DNA from: an uncultured bacterium
GTDB taxonomy: Bacteria; Krumholzibacteriota; Krumholzibacteriia; LZORAL124-64-63
Reading direction: 5' to 3'
DNA: 6,894 nt
NCBI GenBank assembly: GCA_903847545.1
Contig: CAINDZ010000483.1
Location: 1 to 6,894 of the forward strand
The notes under the pieces are model-generated. The model made no database searches. It saw nothing but the letters and a program-made list of their open reading frames with translations, and was not told the DNA's origin. The translations under genes were made by a program, and so were the position numbers. Numbering within the stretch: the stretch's first letter is position 1; the number at the start of each line of letters is the position of its first letter. Positions 1 through 6,894 of the stretch are shown piece after piece.

Positions 1-21
1 CCGACCGGCGCCGCCAGGGCG

Positions 22-1827
22 TCAGCGCAGCCGGATCGACAGCGGCAGCAGGGCCAGCGGGCGGCCGTCCAGCATGGACGCGGCCGCCAGGGTGCCATCG
101 TCGCGCAGGGAAGCCACCAGGCTGCCGCCCAGCAGGTCCACCGCCCCGCCCACGGCCCCCAGCGAACCGTCGATCCCGGCGCCGGTTCCCGCCGAAAGGC
201 CCAGCCGGGCGGCGATACTGGCCATCCCGCCGTCGCGCAGCGAGCGCAGCAGCATCTCCTCGGCCCAGGTCAGGGGCTCGGCATACGTCACGACCGTCAC
301 CTTGTCGGCGACATCGACGCCCAGCCGGCGCTTGGCCGCGTCCAGGCTGCGCCGCAGCCCGCCGAGGTCGTCGACCAAGCCCCGTTCGACACCCTGCCGC
401 CCGGTCCACACCCGCCCCTGCGCCACCTCGTGCACTTGGGCGACCGGCAGCCGGCGGCCGTCGCTGACCTTGCCCAGGAAGCGCGCGTAGAACGCGTCGA
501 GCTGCGCCTGGAACAGGGCCCGCTGGGCATCGGTGAACAGCCCCTCGTCGCTGAAGAGCAGGGCGTTCTCGCCTCGCGTGATGAACTCGCGGTTGACGCC
601 GATCTTCCGGTACATCTGCTGGCGGTTCATCTTGCCGGCGAAGACGCCGATCGAGCCCGTCAGCGTGCCGGGGTCGGCGAAGATGGAGTCGCCCAGGCAC
701 GACACGTAGTAGCCGCCGCTGGCCGCCAGGCCGCTCATCGAGACGATGACCGGTTTGCTCGCCTTGAGCCCGGCGATCTCGTGCCAGATCAGGTCGCTGG
801 CCAGCGCGCTGCCACCCGGGCTGTCGACCCGCAGGATGACCGCGTCGACCGACTTGTCGTCCGCCGCCTTCTGCAGGTCCTCGATGACCGTCTCGCTGCC
901 GGCGATCTTGCCCTGCAGGTTGTCGTAGCGGCTCTCGCCCGGCATGATGACGCCGGTGATGAACACCAGCGCCACCTTCCTGCCGCCCGAACCGTCGCTC
1001 GACGATTCCAGCAGGTAGTCGTCCAGGAAGGTGACCTCGTCGCCGGGGAACTCGCCGTCGAGCATCTGGTCGTAGTACATCAGCGTGTCGGCCAGGCCCG
1101 CCGCCACCGCGCCCGGGCCGTCGAACATGCCCTGGTCGATCCAGCGCGCAACCTCGTCGCGGTCGGCGTCGCGGCCGTCGGCGATCATCCCGACCAGCGC
1201 GTCGAACTGGTCGCCGACGATCGACTCGATCATCTGGCGGTTCGCCTCGGACGCCGAACTGCGCGTCATGCGCTCGGGCGCCGACTTGTAGGCGCCCACA
1301 TGCACGAAGTCGGCCTCCATGCCCAGCTTGCCGAGGGTGTCCTTCATGAACGAGAGCTCGGCCGACAGTCCCAGCACCATCAGGTTGGCCTCGGGCGCCA
1401 GCACGATGCGGTCGGCCGCCGTCGCCAGCGCGTAGTCGCGCGTCATCCCGGCCTCGAGATAGGCCACCACCGGCTTGCCGGCGTCCTTGAACGCCCCGAC
1501 CGCCCCGCGCAGCTCCTCGAGCTTGGCCCAGTCCATGTCGGCCGCCTGCACGTCGAGCACCAGGCCGGTGATGCGGTCGTCCTTCGCCGCGCGCAACAGC
1601 CCGAACAGCGTCTCGGAGAACGTGGCGTCGGCGCCGCTGCGCAACTGGCCCCAGAAGGAGCGGTCGCGCTCCTCGGGCAGCCCGCCCTCGACCTTCCAGA
1701 CGAGCACGCCGCCCTTGACGTCCGGCGACGTGCCGCCCTCGAGGCTGCGCACCATGTACCACGTGAACCCGAACCCGCCGCCGACGACCAGCGCCAGCAC
1801 GAACAGGACGATCCAGAACTTCTTCAT
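22..1827 (-). CDS. sppA: Signal peptide peptidase SppA, long (67K) form
   Basis: Membrane-bound serine protease of family S49 that degrades signal peptides left in the cytoplasmic membrane after leader peptidase cleavage. The 601-aa length is close to the E. coli 67K form (618 aa). Residues 1-3 (MKK) precede one hydrophobic segment at about 4-26, a membrane anchor. The N-terminal S49 domain (about 80-255) carries GAYKSA with Lys181, matching the catalytic lysine (Lys209 in E. coli). The C-terminal domain (about 283-495) carries DSPGGS at 335-340, then AASGGYY with nucleophile Ser370 (Ser409 in E. coli; codon at 718-720), then TGSIGVF. The Lys-Ser spacing of 189 is near the 200 of E. coli. The last roughly 90 residues are Gly/Ala/Leu-rich. 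I chose ATG at 1827 over TTG at 1830 because GAGGAAGG then lies 6 nt away instead of 3. It overlaps the upstream synthetase stop by one base. The family call is firm; the substrate range is inferred. Confidence 0.96.
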   Translation of the reverse strand: MKKFWIVLFVLALVVGGGFGFTWYMVRSLEGGTSPDVKGGVLVWKVEGGLPEERDRSFWGQLRSGADATFSETLFGLLRAAKDDRITGLVLDVQAADMDWAKLEELRGAVGAFKDAGKPVVAYLEAGMTRDYALATAADRIVLAPEANLMVLGLSAELSFMKDTLGKLGMEADFVHVGAYKSAPERMTRSSASEANRQMIESIVGDQFDALVGMIADGRDADRDEVARWIDQGMFDGPGAVAAGLADTLMYYDQMLDGEFPGDEVTFLDDYLLESSSDGSGGRKVALVFITGVIMPGESRYDNLQGKIAGSETVIEDLQKAADDKSVDAVILRVDSPGGSALASDLIWHEIAGLKASKPVIVSMSGLAASGGYYVSCLGDSIFADPGTLTGSIGVFAGKMNRQQMYRKIGVNREFITRGENALLFSDEGLFTDAQRALFQAQLDAFYARFLGKVSDGRRLPVAQVHEVAQGRVWTGRQGVERGLVDDLGGLRRSLDAAKRRLGVDVADKVTVVTYAEPLTWAEEMLLRSLRDGGMASIAARLGLSAGTGAGIDGSLGAVGGAVDLLGGSLVASLRDDGTLAAASMLDGRPLALLPLSIRLR

Positions 1828-4145
1828 CAACGGCCTTCCTCGTCGCGGCAGTCGTCGCGACCATGGGCGCGACAGAACGCGGCCAGCGCTCGCGCTGCGC
1901 GATCGATCTTGCGGAACACGGGCACCCCCGCCTCCTCGAAGCGGCGACGCAGGGGCTGGTAGAGATCCCCGGAATCGACCACCACGACGGCCGGTTTAGG
2001 GGAAGCCGCGATGACCCGCAACAGGCGCGACGGCAGGCTGTCCGCGGCGGCAATATCTTCCCGGTGCGAGCCTGCCGGGTCAACCGGAAGCGTGTCCATG
2101 GCGCCGGTCACCGGCACCGCCGAGAACAGCCCCACGTCCACGCCCGGACAGGCCAGGATGGCCGCGCAACAGTCCGCGAACGCCTTCGAATCGGCCATCG
2201 GCGTGCAGTCGACGGGGTTCTTGCGGTGGGCGAACGGCGGCAGGACCCCGTCCAGGACCGCGCGCGCCGCGTCGTCCAGGGTCGCCAGCCGCAGGCCGCC
2301 CAGCTCGTCCGTCACGGTCGAGCACTCGAACCCGGCGTTGCTGATGATGCCCACCCGCGGCCCCGCCGCAGGGCGGCCGGCCAGCAGCGTGAAGGTGCGG
2401 ATCAGGTCCTCGAACTCGTCCAGCGACTCGGCCACCGTCACGCCGGCACCCTCCAGGCAGGCCCTCGCGACCACATAGTCGCCCGCCAGCGACGCGGTGT
2501 GGCTGGCCGCCGCCTGCGCACCCAGCGCCGTGCGCCCGGCCTTGAACATCACCACGCGCAGCCCACGGGCGCGCGCCAGCTTCGCCTGCTCCAGGAAGCG
2601 CGCGCCGTCCCCGTCGCGGAAGCCCTCGACATAGCAGGCGAACACGTTCACCGCGGGCTCCGCCAGGTAGTGCGCCAGGAAGTCGCTCACCGTCAGGTCC
2701 ATCTGGTTGCCGAAGCTGATGGACGCGCGCGGCTCGATGCGGCCGTCGAAGTTGCTGGTGAACGTCACCAGGTAGGCGCCCGACTGGCTGACCAGCGCCA
2801 GGTTGGCGCCCAGCCCGTGGCCGAACGGCAGCTTGTACTCGGGCAGGAAGAAGGTGTTGTAGCGGTCGCGGCTGACGATGCCCAGGCAGTTGCCGCCCAC
2901 CAGCACCGGCCCGCCGCCGGGGCGGGCCTGGCCGCGCGCCAGCGCGTCCTCGACCTGCGCGGCCAGGTCGGCGCGCCCCGCCTCGGCGAAGCCGCCCGGA
3001 TTCAGGATGATGGACGCGGCCCGGTCGTGTTCGACCAGCTCGGCCACGGTGGTCACCGCGTCGGCGGCCGGCAGCGCGATCACGGCCAGGTCGCAACGCT
3101 CGGGCAGCGAGGCGATGTCGGGAAAGCAGGGGATGCCGGCGATGTCGGCCTGCGTCGGGTGGACGACGTACAGGCGCCCCTTCTCGACGGCCTGCGAGTG
3201 GCGCAGGTTCTCCAGGATGATGCGCCCGGGGTTGTTCCCCTTCGCGCTGACGCCGAAGACGACGGCGCTGCGCGGGTCCAGCAGGCGCTGCACGCGGTCG
3301 AGCGGACGCTGCCGCCGCGCCCACTTGCGCCGCGACACCCGCGCGACCCCGTCCAGGGCGGTCAGGCCGTCGGGACCCGCCACCGCCGGGTTGATCTCGA
3401 GCTCCTCGAGCGTCCACGGCAGGTCGCTGCCCGGCCCTGCCGCCACCCCCAGCTGCGCCAGGGCGACCGCGGCGGCCGCCAGCTCGGCGCCGCGCACCGG
3501 GGCCTCGGCATACAGGCGCGACGGGCAGACGAGCAGCGAGAGGCGCTTGTGGGCCCGCAGGGCCGCCTCGACGCCCGCGGCCTCGAGCCCGGCTGCCGGC
3601 AGCACCAGGGTGGCGCCCGCGCCGTGCCACTCCGTCAACGTCCCGCCGATGCCGATCACGACACAGGGGCCGAACGCCGGGTCCTGCTTCAGGGTCAGCA
3701 GCACCTCGTGCCCGGGCCGGTTCGCCGCGTGCGGCACGAACGCCGCCGCCAGAAGGCCCTCGACCCCGGCCACGCCGCGCTCGCGCGCGCCGGACAGCAT
3801 TGCGCGGCCCGCCTCGGCCAGCCCCGCGGCCGCGCCCGAGCCCCCCGGCAGTTCCAGCACGCGCACGCCCCCGGCCTCGGTCTTGTGCAGGATGTCGCGC
3901 CCGACCAGCTTCAGCACCAGGCGCCCCTGGGCGTCGGCCAGCGCCGCGCCTTCGGCCGCCCACCCCGCGAGTTCCGCAGCGCCGCCGTCCTCACCGGCAT
4001 GGAAACAACAACGGCCGTGCCCGACGCCGAGCGCGTCCAGCAGGCCGTACACTTCGAACTCGTTCAGGTGAAACGCCGCGGGACCCTCGGTCCCCTGCCT
4101 GGCCGCCAGCTCCCCAAGAACCTCGACCGCCGCCCCGACCCGCAT
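1827..4145 (-). CDS. Acyl-CoA synthetase, ADP-forming type, fused ATP-grasp (beta) and CoA-binding/ligase (alpha) subunits
   Basis: Member of the NDP-forming acyl-CoA synthetase superfamily: acyl-CoA + ADP + Pi to free acid + CoA + ATP, reversible, probably cytosolic. Of 772 aa, residues 1-275 are the ATP-grasp half: LNEFEVYGLL at 27-36, DILHKTEAGGV at 84-94 (His87 matches the histidine of the beta subunit thought to relay phosphate), and ELEINP at 248-253 for metal/nucleotide binding. Residues 283-380 form the CoA-binding Rossmann domain (DPRSAVVFGVS at 290-300). The ligase part follows: GGNCLGI at 417-423, SQSG at 453-456, and AAASHT with the likely phosphorylated His549 (codon 2499-2501), continuing to about 760. 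No GNAT acetyltransferase domain is present, unlike PatZ. The frame is open to 4571 through the terminators and 5S gene, so that extension is not coding; ATG at 4145 has GGAAGGAAGGG 6 nt upstream. The acid substrate (acetate, propionate, branched or aryl acids) cannot be read from the sequence. Its stop overlaps the sppA start. Confidence 0.92.
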   Translation of the reverse strand: MRVGAAVEVLGELAARQGTEGPAAFHLNEFEVYGLLDALGVGHGRCCFHAGEDGGAAELAGWAAEGAALADAQGRLVLKLVGRDILHKTEAGGVRVLELPGGSGAAAGLAEAGRAMLSGARERGVAGVEGLLAAAFVPHAANRPGHEVLLTLKQDPAFGPCVVIGIGGTLTEWHGAGATLVLPAAGLEAAGVEAALRAHKRLSLLVCPSRLYAEAPVRGAELAAAAVALAQLGVAAGPGSDLPWTLEELEINPAVAGPDGLTALDGVARVSRRKWARRQRPLDRVQRLLDPRSAVVFGVSAKGNNPGRIILENLRHSQAVEKGRLYVVHPTQADIAGIPCFPDIASLPERCDLAVIALPAADAVTTVAELVEHDRAASIILNPGGFAEAGRADLAAQVEDALARGQARPGGGPVLVGGNCLGIVSRDRYNTFFLPEYKLPFGHGLGANLALVSQSGAYLVTFTSNFDGRIEPRASISFGNQMDLTVSDFLAHYLAEPAVNVFACYVEGFRDGDGARFLEQAKLARARGLRVVMFKAGRTALGAQAAASHTASLAGDYVVARACLEGAGVTVAESLDEFEDLIRTFTLLAGRPAAGPRVGIISNAGFECSTVTDELGGLRLATLDDAARAVLDGVLPPFAHRKNPVDCTPMADSKAFADCCAAILACPGVDVGLFSAVPVTGAMDTLPVDPAGSHREDIAAADSLPSRLLRVIAASPKPAVVVVDSGDLYQPLRRRFEEAGVPVFRKIDRAARALAAFCRAHGRDDCRDEEGR
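1834..1841 (-). promoter_or_regulatory. Ribosome binding site of sppA, inside the end of the synthetase gene
   Basis: Minus strand reads GAGGAAGG followed by six bases (CCGTTG) and ATG at 1827. It sits in the last codons of the synthetase. The spacing decides the start: the in-frame TTG at 1830 would be only 3 nt away. With the TGATG stop/start overlap it suggests translation of sppA by ribosomes finishing the upstream gene. Confidence 0.75.
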
Positions 4146-4151
4146 CTTGCG

Positions 4152-4162
4152 CCCTTCCTTCC
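4152..4162 (-). promoter_or_regulatory. Ribosome binding site of the acyl-CoA synthetase gene
   Basis: Minus strand reads GGAAGGAAGGG, then six bases (CGCAAG) and ATG at 4145. It has the same GGAAGG core and the same 6-nt gap as the sppA site. It fixes the start of the synthetase against the much longer open frame that runs back to 4571. Confidence 0.75.
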
Positions 4163-4193
4163 GGCGCCGGGTCCATCCGTCGGCGCCGCCGCA

Positions 4194-4223
4194 AAGATAG
4201 GCGCCCGAAGCGGTTTCGCCCAA
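4194..4223 (-). promoter_or_regulatory. Possible sigma-70-like promoter for the synthetase-sppA pair
   Basis: Minus strand carries TTGGGC (4218-4223) and TATCTT (4194-4199) separated by 18 bases, about 50 nt upstream of the start codon and downstream of the second rRNA terminator. A promoter is expected somewhere between 4146 and 4243 if the terminators work, and this is the best match I see. Both boxes deviate from consensus and the region is GC-rich, so this is a weak call. Confidence 0.25.
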
Positions 4224-4243
4224 CCCGCAACCGCAGATAACGC

Positions 4244-4274
4244 AAAAGGCCCCCGACACGATGCCGGGGGCCTT
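4244..4274 (-). terminator. Distal intrinsic terminator of the rRNA operon
   Basis: A perfect 10-bp stem pairs 4265-4274 with 4246-4255 (minus strand AAGGCCCCCG and CGGGGGCCTT) around a 9-nt loop, and the minus strand continues with TTTT (4247-4244, the first two within the stem). It lies about 30 nt beyond the proximal terminator. The T run is short, so on its own it would be the weaker of the two. Confidence 0.75.
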
Positions 4275-4278
4275 CCAG

Positions 4279-4315
4279 AAAAAGAGGAAGCCCCCGACCT
4301 CTCGGTCGGGGGCTT
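4279..4315 (-). terminator. Proximal intrinsic terminator of the rRNA operon
   Basis: A perfect 12-bp stem pairs 4304-4315 with 4288-4299 (minus strand AAGCCCCCGACC and GGTCGGGGGCTT) around a 4-nt GAGA loop of the GNRA type, and is followed on the minus strand by CCTCTTTTT. It starts 7 nt after the predicted 3' end of 5S rRNA, the usual place for an rrn terminator. Confidence 0.88.
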
Positions 4316-4321
4316 CAAGAA

Positions 4322-4436
4322 TCCGGCGGTGTCCTACTCTCCCACAAAAGAAATTTGCAGTACCATCGGCGCTACGCGGTTTCACTTCTGTGTTCGGAAT
4401 GGGAACAGGTGGGACCCGCGCGCTATCGCCGCCGAA
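4322..4436 (-). rRNA. rrf: 5S ribosomal RNA
   Basis: About 115 nt. The minus strand contains the conserved blocks GGTCCCACCTG, CCATTCCGAACACAGAAGT, GAAACC, TAGCGCCGATGGTA and GGGAGAGTAGG in 5S order. The ends were set by helix I: TTCGGCGG at the 5' end (4429-4436) pairs with CCGCCGGA at the 3' end (4322-4329) over 8 bp with one G-U pair. Mature ends may differ by one to three bases. The order 23S-5S on the same strand with a 121-nt spacer is the standard bacterial layout. Confidence 0.96.
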
Positions 4437-4442
4437 AATCAT

Positions 4443-4493
4443 GACTCCGGTTGCAGGCACCATGGCGCCTGGCCGGAGTTGTCCTTGGACAAC
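4443..4493 (-). repeat. Pair of adjacent inverted repeats in the 23S-5S spacer
   Basis: In transcription order, GTTGTCC (4487-4493) is complementary to GGACAAC (4478-4484) with two bases between, giving about 6 bp when folded. Directly after it ACTCCGG (4473-4479) pairs with CCGGAGT (4444-4450), enclosing a second inner stem AGGC/GCCT (4467-4470 with 4455-4458). The two outer elements overlap by two bases, so they may stack or compete. They lie just upstream of the 5S 5' end and may be processing structures; this role is inferred. Confidence 0.5.
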
Positions 4494-4536
4494 TGAATAT
4501 GGAGAGCAGCCAGAGATCCAATCACGATTGCCCGCC

Positions 4537-4554
4537 CCTTTTCCGAAGAAAAGG
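4537..4554 (-). repeat. UUCG-tetraloop hairpin just after the 23S rRNA 3' end
   Basis: The minus strand reads CCTTTTC, TTCG, GAAAAGG: a perfect 7-bp stem closed by a C(UUCG)G tetraloop, one of the most stable RNA loops. It begins about 3 nt after the predicted mature 23S 3' end. It is followed by GGGCGGGC, not a T run, so it is not an intrinsic terminator. A role in protecting or delimiting the 23S 3' end is an inference. Confidence 0.6.
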
Positions 4555-4557
4555 AGA

Positions 4558-6894
<2,337 letters not shown>

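Larger units (their letters stand above)
4437..4557 (-). other. 23S-5S internal transcribed spacer
   Basis: About 121 nt between mature 23S and 5S. It has no tRNA and no open frame worth calling. It holds a cUUCGg hairpin near the 23S end and two further inverted repeats near the 5S end, listed separately. The spacer should be removed by nucleases during rRNA maturation. Confidence 0.85.

Noticed and set aside
1..21. Possible downstream gene or terminator after sppA
   Set aside because: Only 21 bases remain; they are GC-rich but show no stem with T run and no readable gene.
430..1962. 510-aa open frame on the plus strand, antisense to sppA
   Set aside because: Composition dominated by Arg, Ala, Val, His and Gln, as expected for a shadow frame. 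sppA on the minus strand has both catalytic residues and a signal anchor.
2080..3963. 627-aa open frame on the minus strand in another frame within the synthetase
   Set aside because: Arg/Gly/Ala/Pro repeat-like translation caused by GC-rich third positions; overlaps the real gene completely.
1863..4496. 877-aa open frame on the plus strand, antisense to the synthetase
   Set aside because: Low-complexity Arg/Gly/Ala/Gln/His-rich translation typical of the complement of a GC-rich gene; it runs into the 5S gene and spacer. The opposite strand has clear family motifs.
4537..4554. Intrinsic terminator between 23S and 5S
   Set aside because: The hairpin is not followed by T residues on the minus strand but by GGGCGGGC, and 5S must be co-transcribed.

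Overview
This is a GC-rich bacterial chromosome segment in which every gene I can support lies on the minus strand. Read in the direction of transcription (right to left) it holds the 3' four-fifths of a 23S rRNA gene, a 5S rRNA gene, two tandem intrinsic terminators, a fused acyl-CoA synthetase of the ADP-forming (NDP-forming) type, and a long-form signal peptide peptidase SppA. The protein genes are very GC-rich, which leaves long meaningless open frames on both strands. The rRNA region is closer to balanced composition, as expected for structural RNA.

Region by region (plus-strand coordinates): 22-1827 is sppA (601 aa, N-terminal membrane anchor, Lys/Ser catalytic dyad intact). 1827-4145 is the acyl-CoA synthetase (772 aa; N-terminal ATP-grasp half, then CoA-binding and ligase domains). 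The two genes share one base (TGATG), so they are very probably one translationally coupled transcript. 4146-4243 is a short leader with a good ribosome binding site and a weak promoter candidate. 4244-4315 carries two strong GC hairpins, each followed by T residues on the minus strand, which end the rRNA operon. 4322-4436 is 5S rRNA, 4437-4557 the 23S-5S spacer with several hairpins, and about 4558-6894 the 23S rRNA, whose 5' end (roughly 575 nt by E. coli numbering) lies outside the window together with any 16S and spacer tRNAs.

The organism cannot be named from this alone. High GC, a bacterial-type 23S and 5S, and an SppA of the two-domain long form fit a GC-rich bacterium. The distance between two landmarks in the 23S argues against the large helix-54 insertion typical of Actinobacteria. 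A GC-rich lineage such as Myxococcota, Gemmatimonadota or one of the uncultured FCB-related phyla is a guess only.

Functionally, the synthetase would interconvert an acyl-CoA plus ADP and phosphate with the free acid, CoA and ATP, while SppA digests leftover signal peptides in the inner membrane. No direct functional link between them is evident. I see no undescribed system here. The points most worth a second look are the beta-then-alpha domain order of the synthetase, the coupled synthetase-sppA pair behind an rRNA operon, and the near-duplicate tandem terminators.
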